64,000 nucleotides of DNA from a virus: IMG/VR virus record IMGVR_UViG_3300023109_003600, positions 57,650 through 121,649 of that record, one strand, 5' to 3'. This document shows positions 50,605-57,628 of the stretch, piece by piece. Made by a program: the position numbers and the translations under genes. The notes below the pieces were generated by a model that made no database searches, had not been told where the DNA came from, and saw only the letters and a program-made list of their open reading frames with translations. The stretch's first letter is position 1. Each line of letters opens with the position of its first letter.

Positions 50605-50860
50605 GTTAAAATTATACGGACATTTAGAGGAAGTTAATCTAAAATACTCGCCAAAACAAATAAAGAAAAGGCAATCTTATAATTTTTGGAAACCAATCAT
50701 TCAAGAAACAAAAAATTTGCCGATCAAATATAGAGAAAAAATAAGCACTCAAATATGGCAACAAATGAATGACGCACACAAGTTTGGAACTGAGAAGCAA
50801 TCAGAATACGAGCTTGAAAGTTTAGCTTTTTGTCTGCTCGAAATAGAAGGAAAAATATAA
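50591..50860 (+). CDS. Hypothetical protein, 89 aa
   Basis: Basic N terminus with KSIKLKLYGHLEEVNLKYSP, then QSYNFWKPIIQETKNLPI and a helical C terminus. No family recognised. TAATG links it to the next gene. Confidence 0.45.
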   Translation: MKSIKLKLYGHLEEVNLKYSPKQIKKRQSYNFWKPIIQETKNLPIKYREKISTQIWQQMNDAHKFGTEKQSEYELESLAFCLLEIEGKI

Positions 50861-51180
50861 TGGACAATTATTCAATAATTGAAGGTATGATTCGGCAAAG
50901 CACAAATAATCCAATCGAGAGGGATACGACAGATGATAGTCTTGTTCCAACTCCTCAATCCGAAACTCAAAAAGGAGAACCTCGCAACGCTTTTTTATTT
51001 GCAGAAGGAGAAGATTTAAGGAAGGAGATGATGAAAAGAATATACGAAGGGGCAGGATACCATAATGAAGACCAAGAGTTTTTTAAGAAGTTAATTGATC
51101 TCATGCACTATGTTAATTTTCTTGAACATAGATTAGAAAAAATAAAGCAAGAAGCAAATGACGCTTGCAAACATTTATGA
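50860..51180 (+). CDS. Hypothetical protein, 106 aa
   Basis: Starts MDNYSIIEGMIRQS at the previous stop. The middle is polar; the C-terminal part DQEFFKKLIDLMHYVNFLEH is helical. No family recognised. Confidence 0.45.
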   Translation: MDNYSIIEGMIRQSTNNPIERDTTDDSLVPTPQSETQKGEPRNAFLFAEGEDLRKEMMKRIYEGAGYHNEDQEFFKKLIDLMHYVNFLEHRLEKIKQEANDACKHL

Positions 51181-51275
51181 GTGAGCTTTCTATATTCACA
51201 AATATAATGATAACAATGGGAGTCTTTGCTTTTATTATGTATTTATTTATTATTCTTTTCAGCCAAGACAAATAA
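51177..51275 (+). CDS. Possible membrane microprotein (32 aa)
   Basis: ATGA overlap with the previous stop and TAATG overlap with the next start. One hydrophobic helix (IMITMGVFAFIMYLFIILF) with a polar tail SQDK. Confidence 0.42.
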   Translation: MSELSIFTNIMITMGVFAFIMYLFIILFSQDK

Positions 51276-51457
51276 TGAATTCCCTAAACTTAAATGAAAA
51301 AGTTTTTTCGTACATTAGGATAGATTACTCAAAACCTCCTCCCCACCCTCTTCTTTCCTGTAATCCTGTAAAAATGACAGAATTTGAGGCTCATTCCAGA
51401 AATCAAAGCTTTTCACTTAATGGTCTGACCGAGCGATATATAAAATGCGAGGGATAA
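51275..51457 (+). CDS. Hypothetical protein, 60 aa
   Basis: Contains a Pro-rich turn (YSKPPPHPLLSC) and ends RYIKCEG. Coupled to the previous microprotein. No family recognised. Confidence 0.4.
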   Translation: MNSLNLNEKVFSYIRIDYSKPPPHPLLSCNPVKMTEFEAHSRNQSFSLNGLTERYIKCEG

Positions 51458-51471
51458 ATAATAAATAAGGC

Positions 51472-51500
51472 TTGACAGAAATACTCTTTTATACTAAATT
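51472..51500 (+). promoter_or_regulatory. Sigma70-like promoter TTGACA-17-TAAATT
   Basis: The -10 ends exactly six bases before the ATG of the gene at 51507. Confidence 0.65.
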
Positions 51501-51506
51501 CTAGTT

Positions 51507-51752
51507 ATGGCAAATAAAAGAGGACGCAAGAAAGGCTATACTCCTTATGTAGATATTACATACGAAGACCTAGGAGAATACTTAGGTCGCAAAGGTATAG
51601 TTAAAGTTAGCAAAGCATGGTTAGAATCTTTAGGTTATCTTATTGAAGGAGATAATGAAATCATTATTCCAAATATAACCTTAAAAGAAATACAATCAAA
51701 CCAAATAGAAAGCGAGGCAGAAATTGAATACAAACTTACACACTTTGAATAG
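51507..51752 (+). CDS. Small basic/acidic protein upstream of RuvB-like ATPase, 81 aa
   Basis: N terminus ANKRGRKKGYTPYVDITYED is basic and then EYLGRKGIVKVSKAWLESLG could be a small DNA-binding helix pair. It overlaps the RuvB-like gene by 8 or 29 bases depending on the start used there. No family recognised. Confidence 0.5.
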   Translation: MANKRGRKKGYTPYVDITYEDLGEYLGRKGIVKVSKAWLESLGYLIEGDNEIIIPNITLKEIQSNQIESEAEIEYKLTHFE

Positions 51753-52704
51753 ACATAAACGATACTTTCCCGAATTGATAGGTCAGACGGCTGTCAAAAA
51801 GAAGCTATCTTTTTATCTTGACGCTTTTGAAGCGACAAGGTTATCTCCATTCTTATGTTTAGTTGGTGCAAAAGGTCTAGGAAAAACAGAATTTGCTAAA
51901 GCTTACGCAAGCAATTTGCATAACAACGATGGCAAAGGTAGAGCTTTTCTTGAGTTAAATTGTTCTACCATTAAGAACAACGAACAATTTTTTGAGCAAA
52001 TATTTATGCCAATTATACATGATAACGAAGTTACTATTTTGTTTGACGAGGCTCATGCTTTGCCAAAAGATTTGACTATGGCTTTCTTGACTATTTTCAA
52101 TACAGAAAAGAATGACAAAAAAACATTTGCTTGGGACGGAATGGACTTTGAGTTTGACTTCAAGCGTCAGACATTTATATTTGCAACAACAGAAAGTGAC
52201 AAGATTTTTCCTCCACTTAAAGATCGCTTAACAACCATTGACTTTGAACCATATACTCGAAATGAATTAGCAGAAATAATGAAGGTTGTTTTGCCCGATA
52301 TTTCTTTTGACGATGAAGCTCTTGAGAATGTCTCAAAATCTGTTAGAAGTAACCCTCGTAGTGCAGTTATGCGTTCTAAAGAGATTGGTTTGTATTGTGC
52401 AAGCAAAATGAAGTCAAAGTTCACGCAAGAAGATTTTGTTGAGTTATCAGATGCAGTAGGAATTTTACCTCATGGAATTTCATATACTGAGAGGCAAATA
52501 CTAAGTATCCTTAAAGAGCATGGAAGTTGCACATTAACTGCTTTATGTGCAAAGTTAGGTTTAAGTAAAACATCCGTTCAAAAAGATCACGAAATGTATC
52601 TGTTAAACAAAAATTTTATTGAAATTGACGGAAAGCGTAAGATTACTGCTGACGGCATAAGAATATGCGATCTAGCCAACGCAACCACAAAAGAAAAAGT
52701 ATGA
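51724..52704 (+). CDS. RuvB-like AAA+ ATPase with winged-helix end
   Basis: Walker A GAKGLGKTEFA (~48-58), Walker B VTILFDEAHALP (~103-114), a sensor region FIFATTESDKIFPPLKDRL and a C-terminal winged-helix segment YTERQILSILKEHGSCTLTA. This matches RuvB-type branch-migration helicases. Only TTG starts are available; the second TTG at 51745 gives a shorter overlap. A role in recombination or replication restart is expected; no RuvA is visible. Confidence 0.78.
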   Translation: MNTNLHTLNRHKRYFPELIGQTAVKKKLSFYLDAFEATRLSPFLCLVGAKGLGKTEFAKAYASNLHNNDGKGRAFLELNCSTIKNNEQFFEQIFMPIIHDNEVTILFDEAHALPKDLTMAFLTIFNTEKNDKKTFAWDGMDFEFDFKRQTFIFATTESDKIFPPLKDRLTTIDFEPYTRNELAEIMKVVLPDISFDDEALENVSKSVRSNPRSAVMRSKEIGLYCASKMKSKFTQEDFVELSDAVGILPHGISYTERQILSILKEHGSCTLTALCAKLGLSKTSVQKDHEMYLLNKNFIEIDGKRKITADGIRICDLANATTKEKV

Positions 52705-52898
52705 GAGATAACGATCCGAGAGAAGATATAGTTTGGAGATTAAGAGATTTACTAAAAGCCAAAGAAATAGATAGAGAAAAAGCATATCAAATATTGATTT
52801 TGTTTGACAAAGGGGTTGAGAAAGGTCAGAATAAAGAAGAATTATATAAAGTGGCAGACGAAGAAATAAAATCATTAACAACAAAAGGAGAAAAGTAA
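52701..52898 (+). CDS. Hypothetical protein, 65 aa
   Basis: ATGA overlap with the RuvB-like gene. Helical, charged (DIVWRLRDLLKAKEIDREKA, YQILILFDKGVEKG). A similar layout occurs in the protein at 53368 (LRELVKREQIPKHHAQDVLE), so the two may be related. Function unknown. Confidence 0.5.
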   Translation: MRDNDPREDIVWRLRDLLKAKEIDREKAYQILILFDKGVEKGQNKEELYKVADEEIKSLTTKGEK

Positions 52899-53068
52899 TG
52901 CAAGAAATAATAGAAAAAATATATGAGCGTATGCAATTCTGTGCGGACGCACAAGCAACAAGCCAACAAGATGAACATAATTACATTCTTGAGCTAACTT
53001 GCCTGAATGAAGTTTTGGATCAAATAGAAACATTTCCTTGGGGGCATTTTGAAAATGAGTGTGAGTAA
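52898..53068 (+). CDS. Hypothetical protein, 56 aa
   Basis: TAATG overlap with the previous stop. Contains ERMQFCADAQATSQQDEHNY and a C-terminal FPWGHFENECE. Helical. No family recognised. Confidence 0.42.
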   Translation: MQEIIEKIYERMQFCADAQATSQQDEHNYILELTCLNEVLDQIETFPWGHFENECE

Positions 53069-53207
53069 TTCTTATAGTATATCAATACCATTTTCAGCAG
53101 AAGAGTTGGAAGAAATTTTGCATGAAGATAAGTCATTTGAGTGGGTTTTTCCTACAAATGAAAACGAGAACATCAATATAACAATACATATACATAAGGA
53201 AGAATAA
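53055..53207 (+). CDS. Hypothetical protein, 50 aa
   Basis: Overlaps the previous end. Alternating strand pattern (NSYSISIPFSAEELEEIL; NINITIHIHKEE) suggests a small beta/alpha domain. No family recognised. Confidence 0.4.
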   Translation: MSVSNSYSISIPFSAEELEEILHEDKSFEWVFPTNENENINITIHIHKEE

Positions 53208-53210
53208 ATT

Positions 53211-53387
53211 ATGATAGAATATACAGATGATAATATAGAGTTAGTTGCACAAAAAATTGTAGACGATATGGACTTAGATGATCTTATGTCTTATGTCTAT
53301 GATGACCTTTGTGCAATTATGAATAAAGATGAAGAATTATTTCATACAAATATAGAAAATTTCGGCTATGAGAGCATATCTAATTGA
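53211..53387 (+). CDS. Hypothetical protein, 58 aa
   Basis: Very acidic (DDNIELVAQKIVDDMDLDDL) and helical. Overlaps the next gene by 20 bases. The acidity would suit a DNA-mimic or inhibitor, which is only a guess. Confidence 0.4.
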   Translation: MIEYTDDNIELVAQKIVDDMDLDDLMSYVYDDLCAIMNKDEELFHTNIENFGYESISN

Positions 53388-53550
53388 ACATTTAAGAGAG
53401 TTAGTTAAGCGAGAGCAAATACCTAAACATCATGCACAAGATGTACTTGAACTTTATGATGATGAATGTGATGACACAAGCGAATATACTGCTTATGATA
53501 AAGCAATGCAAGATGTAGACAACATTATAGCAGGAGAGTGGGATTTATAA
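53368..53550 (+). CDS. Hypothetical protein, 60 aa
   Basis: LIEHLRELVKREQIPKHHAQ followed by an acidic stretch ELYDDECDDTSEY. It resembles the product of 52701 in its first 30 residues. No family recognised. Confidence 0.42.
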   Translation: MRAYLIEHLRELVKREQIPKHHAQDVLELYDDECDDTSEYTAYDKAMQDVDNIIAGEWDL

Positions 53551-53565
53551 AAGGTAATAAAAGGC

Positions 53566-53593
53566 TTGACGCATCGCAACAATCTGTCATCAT
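53566..53593 (+). promoter_or_regulatory. Sigma70-like promoter TTGACG-16-CATCAT
   Basis: TTGACG and CATCAT, with six bases to the ATG. It shares the string AATCTGTCAT, at the same distance from TTGAC, with the promoter at 56808. Confidence 0.5.
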
Positions 53594-53599
53594 AGAAGC

Positions 53600-53812
53600 A
53601 TGAAGATAAAAAATAAATGGGACGAAGAGTTTGAAGTGAGCGTTGGAGACTATGTAGGATTCAAATGTGACATTGAACAAATTGGGAGAGTAAAAGAGAT
53701 TCAAAGAAGAGGAGCAATGATAGTTGAAAACAAAAATGGATTCGATGGAGACTATATTGGTGGAGATACTGAAGCGTTGGTTGGTTTCGATGAAATATGG
53801 CATGAAGGTTAA
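53600..53812 (+). CDS. Small SH3-like/KOW-type protein, 70 aa
   Basis: EFEVSVGDYVGFKCDIEQIG followed by RVKEIQRRGAMIVENKNG is the strand-turn pattern of small SH3-like barrels. Probably a small binding domain. It overlaps the next gene by 11 bases. No family is certain. Confidence 0.5.
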   Translation: MKIKNKWDEEFEVSVGDYVGFKCDIEQIGRVKEIQRRGAMIVENKNGFDGDYIGGDTEALVGFDEIWHEG

Positions 53813-53975
53813 AGAATATATTATTAGTATCCCTCTCGATGCCGATCAATTTTGGACTCTGCATTCGGGAGAGTCTTTAACCTTAAAATATAAAACAAAA
53901 GAAGATGAAGATGTGTCAGTAATAGCAAACATATCTTTTGAAGATGAGGATTGGAAGGATTTTGAAAATGAATAA
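53802..53975 (+). CDS. Hypothetical protein, 57 aa
   Basis: Start MKVKEYIISIPLDADQFWTL; longer in-frame starts lie inside the previous gene. Strand-rich and then acidic (TKEDEDVSVIANISFEDEDW). No family recognised. Confidence 0.42.
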   Translation: MKVKEYIISIPLDADQFWTLHSGESLTLKYKTKEDEDVSVIANISFEDEDWKDFENE

Positions 53976-54267
53976 TTACTTGAAAGAATTAGAAATAAAA
54001 GAAAATGATAATGGAGATTTATACTTCACTCTGCCTGACGATGTACTCAATCGTTTGGATTGGAAAGAGGGTGATGATCTAAAATTTATAGAGCAAGACG
54101 AAGGCTTTATGATAAAAAAAGTTAGATACGAGAATATAGAATTAGAATTAGATGATGAAGATTTATTCCAACTTATGCAAGACGCACATAAAAACAATGT
54201 AAGCTTTAATGATTATGTTGAACAAATCCTTCAAGAATTCATAAACGAAAATAAAAATGACGCATAA
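53968..54267 (+). CDS. AbrB/MazE-like protein, 99 aa
   Basis: NDNGDLYFTLPDDVLNRLDW followed by KEGDDLKFIEQDEGFMIKKV is the SpoVT/AbrB swapped-hairpin DNA-binding fold. A C-terminal helical part (LFQLMQDAHKNNVSFNDYVE) is added. It may act as a regulator or antitoxin; no toxin partner is evident next to it. Confidence 0.62.
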   Translation: MNNYLKELEIKENDNGDLYFTLPDDVLNRLDWKEGDDLKFIEQDEGFMIKKVRYENIELELDDEDLFQLMQDAHKNNVSFNDYVEQILQEFINENKNDA

Positions 54268-54511
54268 AGATGAAATCTTAGTTTCAAAAAAATACATATC
54301 AAATAAAGCAGACCCTCTGTATATTGTTCGCTCTTGGCATTCAGATCATCTCAATCTATTAACAAAGAAAAAATCTTTAGATGGGGTGGATATTCAATCG
54401 CTTAACTCTTTGGGCTTTGCGTTTGCACTAAATGAGCTTGACAAATATGGAAACAAAGTCTACATTAAGCATAACTTCCGAACAAAAATGGAAAATAGAA
54501 AGACTAAATAA
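54257..54511 (+). CDS. Hypothetical protein, 84 aa
   Basis: Mixed alpha/beta with DPLYIVRSWHSDHLNLLTKK and a basic C terminus RTKMENRKTK. Overlaps the AbrB-like gene by 11 bases. No family recognised. Confidence 0.45.
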   Translation: MTHKDEILVSKKYISNKADPLYIVRSWHSDHLNLLTKKKSLDGVDIQSLNSLGFAFALNELDKYGNKVYIKHNFRTKMENRKTK

Positions 54512-54517
54512 CACATT

Positions 54518-54880
54518 ATGAAAATATCAGTAACGCATTATGAAAAAACACATACCTTTGAGGCGACTCAAGATGATTTACCAATAGGCGAAGTTCTTGA
54601 AGCAATGAAAGGCTTATTGGTTAGCATGGGGTTTCATCCTCATAATGTAGACGAGCATTTCAATACAGAATTTCAATGGTTTACGGAAGCAGAACAAAAC
54701 TTGTGTCAAGCGTGGAAAGATATGCAAATTGATGAATCGCTTGCCTCTGAATCAAGAGCGTATGAGTCTCATGTTCAAGCAGAGAGAGATAAGTTGGTTG
54801 AGGAGTATCAAAATAATTTATACAAAGAAGATATAGATATAGAAGCGTTAAATAAAAATAAATTCGAGGGAAATAAATAA
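54518..54880 (+). CDS. Hypothetical protein, 120 aa
   Basis: KISVTHYEKTHTFEATQDDL starts a small strand pair, then GEVLEAMKGLLVSMGFHPHN is a pattern common in short proteins encoded by phages (EALxGLLxSxGF). A helical charged tail follows. Function unknown. The stop overlaps the next ATG. Confidence 0.5.
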   Translation: MKISVTHYEKTHTFEATQDDLPIGEVLEAMKGLLVSMGFHPHNVDEHFNTEFQWFTEAEQNLCQAWKDMQIDESLASESRAYESHVQAERDKLVEEYQNNLYKEDIDIEALNKNKFEGNK

Positions 54881-55077
54881 TGAAACTAACAGAAGATCAA
54901 AAAACGCTATTGGCAAAACACGATTGGAACTTGGTTGAGAACGATGAGGGGAATTGTTCTTGGGTAAGTATTTCCTCTGAAGATGGTTCAATTTATGGCG
55001 AAGTTTGCGATAATTTCGGCTTGACAGGAGACACAGGAGAACTTAAACTATTAGTTATAGGAACAATAGAAGAATGA
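54880..55077 (+). CDS. Hypothetical protein, 65 aa
   Basis: Short acidic protein with EDQKTLLAKHDWNLVENDEG and a strand LKLLVIGTIEE. ATGA overlap with the next gene. No family recognised. Confidence 0.42.
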   Translation: MKLTEDQKTLLAKHDWNLVENDEGNCSWVSISSEDGSIYGEVCDNFGLTGDTGELKLLVIGTIEE

Positions 55078-55310
55078 AACTAAACTTAAATCAAATAATT
55101 TCAATACAAAATATACTAGATTGCATGGAACATTATATGTTAATTGACCACATAAAAGATGAGTACGGAGAAAACGAATGGAGTCAGTTAGGACAAAATG
55201 TACGAGAGTTGCAAAAATTACTAGACAATAACACAACAAAATCAATACCAAATGTTCTTAATAGACCATTTGAAAGAATTGGTTTTTCACACCCTTCTTG
55301 GGAAAAATAA
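55074..55310 (+). CDS. Hypothetical protein, 78 aa
   Basis: Helical, with ISIQNILDCMEHYMLIDHIK and a WSQLGQNVRELQKLLDNN segment. No family recognised. Confidence 0.42.
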   Translation: MKLNLNQIISIQNILDCMEHYMLIDHIKDEYGENEWSQLGQNVRELQKLLDNNTTKSIPNVLNRPFERIGFSHPSWEK

Positions 55311-55311
55311 T

Positions 55312-55512
55312 ATGAGAACTACGAAACAACAACAGAGAGATGAAGAACCCGATATTGATGATATGCGTTACGATCTCGCAGAAAGAGAAGCAATGAATAT
55401 GGGAGTTTCGCAAATAATAGATATTCTAATATACGGATGCGAAGCGTTAGAAGATATGCCTGATATAGAAATAAAAGATGAGTGGAACAACATTTTCAAA
55501 AATGAATCTTGA
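55312..55512 (+). CDS. Hypothetical protein, 66 aa
   Basis: Start MRTTKQQQRDEEPDIDDMRY after the previous stop is preferred over a frame starting inside that gene. Acidic, helical (MGVSQIIDILIYGCEALEDM). No family recognised. Confidence 0.42.
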   Translation: MRTTKQQQRDEEPDIDDMRYDLAEREAMNMGVSQIIDILIYGCEALEDMPDIEIKDEWNNIFKNES

Positions 55513-55708
55513 CAGAGCAATAAGTTTAGTCTTAAATGAAGCAGAAATCTCCTCTTTAGGGAATAAAGATGATAGCCAATCAGAAGTGGTAGAAGCAGTA
55601 GAGCTAGTCAAACAATTTTATGATGAATATGGATTAGTATTTTCAGATTACACGAAAAATTATAACAATAAACAACACAAGGAGATAACGATAAATAAAT
55701 ATGAATAA
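55502..55708 (+). CDS. Hypothetical protein, 68 aa
   Basis: MNLDRAISLVLNEAEISSLG then VEAVELVKQFYDEYGLVFSD; helical. Overlaps both neighbours slightly. No family recognised. Confidence 0.42.
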   Translation: MNLDRAISLVLNEAEISSLGNKDDSQSEVVEAVELVKQFYDEYGLVFSDYTKNYNNKQHKEITINKYE

Positions 55709-55835
55709 CATTAACTTTGAATTATTAAGAAAGCAACGAGAACAACTATTGTCTTCAATTTTTGAAGATGAAAATAATGTGCTTTGGACATTGGTAGACG
55801 AGCTTGACAAGGTAATCGAGCTAGAAAACGGATAA
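55701..55835 (+). CDS. Hypothetical protein, 44 aa
   Basis: A single amphipathic helix pair (LLRKQREQLLSSIFEDENNV; LVDELDKVIELENG). Overlaps the previous end by eight bases. Confidence 0.38.
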   Translation: MNNINFELLRKQREQLLSSIFEDENNVLWTLVDELDKVIELENG

Positions 55836-55841
55836 AATAAA

Positions 55842-56405
55842 ATGAGTGGAGAGGGTATATGTGTAAGTTTCAAAAGATCAAAAAATACTATTGATTCAAA
55901 TAGTAACCTTCTGAAAAAATTCCAAAGAATTATTTACAATAGCTCTGTAACCAAATATATGAAATGGTACGGAGAGGAGCATAGCGTAGAACTTTTGGAG
56001 TATGGAGATACAGATCAACCAAGGTGGAGGCAAGAATATGTGGCGATAAAAGATACTTTTCAATTTTATATTAGCGTATATGAATCTTGGTCTGAAGATG
56101 CTGATCTTTACGAGTCGCACGAAAGAGAAGATAGTTTTGTTTCTCTCGCTATGAAATTCGCACAAGATAATAATTTGATGTATTTTCCCGAAGGTTTTCC
56201 TAGCGAGTGGATCGAGCAAGAGATTATTGACGGAGAAAAGCATTGGAATCATTTTGTAGTTAAACCCAACGATAAAAATATAGACAAAATATGCGATTTA
56301 TGGAGAGAATATGGTATGTTTAGAGTAACAATTCCAAGGTCAGATGATTCTTTTGTTTGGTCTGAAACAAAAGGTAAAATCAAACTACTTATGGAAAAAA
56401 CTTGA
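55842..56405 (+). CDS. Hypothetical protein, 187 aa
   Basis: Aromatic-rich protein with RWRQEYVAIKDTFQFYISVY, ESWSEDADLYES and FPEGFPSEWIEQEIIDGEKH. The fold looks alpha/beta. No family recognised. Its stop is inside the -35 of the next promoter. Confidence 0.5.
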   Translation: MSGEGICVSFKRSKNTIDSNSNLLKKFQRIIYNSSVTKYMKWYGEEHSVELLEYGDTDQPRWRQEYVAIKDTFQFYISVYESWSEDADLYESHEREDSFVSLAMKFAQDNNLMYFPEGFPSEWIEQEIIDGEKHWNHFVVKPNDKNIDKICDLWREYGMFRVTIPRSDDSFVWSETKGKIKLLMEKT

Positions 56406-56429
56406 CAACATTTTCTTTTTCTGCATTAT
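56402..56429 (+). promoter_or_regulatory. Sigma70-like promoter TTGACA-16-CATTAT
   Basis: TTGACA overlaps the end of the previous gene; CATTAT, with an upstream TG, ends seven bases before an ATG at 56437. Confidence 0.55.
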
Positions 56430-56436
56430 GGTTGAT

Positions 56437-56652
56437 ATGAACGAAATAAATAAAGAAAGTCATAGAGTTGCTGATCTTGGTTTCGATGCAGAGCTTTTGG
56501 TAGCAGATCAAGGAATGCAAATAAACTCTACTCTTAAAAAATTAACAGAACAAACATCAATAAATAATGGCTATACAGACGATGTGAGAATTGAGTTGGG
56601 TAAAATCAATGAAACATTGATTCTTATAGCTCAAATATTAAGGAATAAATAA
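56437..56652 (+). CDS. Hypothetical protein, 71 aa
   Basis: Start chosen from the promoter; an in-frame ATG lies nine bases upstream. NEINKESHRVADLGFDAELL and a C-terminal helix GKINETLILIAQIL. No family recognised. TAATG overlap with the next gene. Confidence 0.45.
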   Translation: MNEINKESHRVADLGFDAELLVADQGMQINSTLKKLTEQTSINNGYTDDVRIELGKINETLILIAQILRNK

Positions 56653-56801
56653 TGGTACTAACAATTATAATGTTAATGGGGATAATTGCACCAAGTTTTA
56701 CATTAGGTTATTATTGGAATTTCTTAATGAGAACGGAAAAGCCACTACCTAAAATAAAAAAGAAAACTGCGTCTACTGAATTAACTCCACCACCTTATTG
56801 A
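56652..56801 (+). CDS. Small membrane protein, 49 aa
   Basis: One hydrophobic segment (VLTIIMLMGIIAPSFTLGYY) followed by a basic and Pro-rich tail (KPLPKIKKK ... PPPY). TAATG overlap with the previous stop supports it. Confidence 0.45.
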   Translation: MVLTIIMLMGIIAPSFTLGYYWNFLMRTEKPLPKIKKKTASTELTPPPY

Positions 56802-56807
56802 AAAAAC

Positions 56808-56835
56808 TTGACATAAGATAAAAATCTGTCATGCT
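56808..56835 (+). promoter_or_regulatory. Sigma70-like promoter TTGACA-16-CATGCT
   Basis: TTGACA followed by AATCTGTCAT in the same position as in the promoter at 53566. The putative -10 abuts the first ATG, so the true start of the next gene may be the later ATG at 56869. Confidence 0.45.
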
Positions 56836-57045
56836 ATGAATTATAAACAGAATAACCCAAACTATAAAATGAAAAATAATACAATCTCAGTTGATGCAGT
56901 TCATGCAAGCGTTGAAGAAGAATTCTACTATATTGATACAGACCTTCCTGTTACACAAGGAGATCATATTGGTTATGATGTAGAATTTGAAAATAGCGTT
57001 GAACTTGTCTTAAATCAAGATGTCTATTGGAGTCCAATAGAATAA
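56836..57045 (+). CDS. Hypothetical protein, 69 aa (start uncertain)
   Basis: Beta-rich protein with TISVDAVHASVEEEFYYIDT and HIGYDVEFENSVELVL. The promoter places transcription start inside or just at the first codons, so ATG 56869 (58 residues) is a good alternative. No family recognised. Confidence 0.42.
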   Translation: MNYKQNNPNYKMKNNTISVDAVHASVEEEFYYIDTDLPVTQGDHIGYDVEFENSVELVLNQDVYWSPIE

Positions 57046-57092
57046 GATAAATATAATAAAAATTGAATAAAATAAAAAAAAAGGATAATACC

Positions 57093-57584
57093 ATGTACTT
57101 TGATAAAGAACCAATTTGTTGGAACAACTTCGACCCAAGCGTTATATACTTCAAGAAAGGCTTAGTAACTAAGGGTCTTGATAGCGAGTTAAACTTAATT
57201 TCTTGGAAAACTAAAACTGAATTTTATAAAAACTACGAAAAAGGTGTTTTTGTGCAGTTTGTCAATACTAAAGACGATTATCCCACTGCTCATATAAATT
57301 TTCACAAAAAAGAAAGTGATAGAAGTATAGACAACTTAGTTTATCTTTACTCTCACCATCAAGCATATCACTTTCAACCCAATGCCCAAGGCAGTTGGGT
57401 GAGCATACCCAAAGGAAGTGCAAAACCAACAGACGAAGGTTATGGTATAGAAATGTTTTCAATGACATCTCGTACCCCGATTGAGTTTCAAGAACAAGTT
57501 CAAATCGTTTTATCAGTTCGCAAGTGCTTGGTAGATATGATTTTACCACACAACCAAAAAAAGATGTTGACAAGGGTAGCCTAA
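57093..57584 (+). CDS. Hypothetical protein, 163 aa
   Basis: Start MYFDKEPICWNNFDP is preceded by AAGGA at a normal spacing, one of the few visible Shine-Dalgarno sites. Aromatic and strand-rich with NLISWKTKTEFYKNYEKGVF and a C-terminal helix. No family recognised. It precedes rIIA. Confidence 0.5.
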   Translation: MYFDKEPICWNNFDPSVIYFKKGLVTKGLDSELNLISWKTKTEFYKNYEKGVFVQFVNTKDDYPTAHINFHKKESDRSIDNLVYLYSHHQAYHFQPNAQGSWVSIPKGSAKPTDEGYGIEMFSMTSRTPIEFQEQVQIVLSVRKCLVDMILPHNQKKMLTRVA

Positions 57585-57628
57585 TAACTTACTATGATTG
57601 AATAACAAAAATTCAAACCTTAAAAAAA

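Noticed and set aside
57093-57110. General use of Shine-Dalgarno sites
   Set aside because: A plausible AAGGA is visible before this gene but most other starts lack one, so it was not used as a rule for choosing starts.
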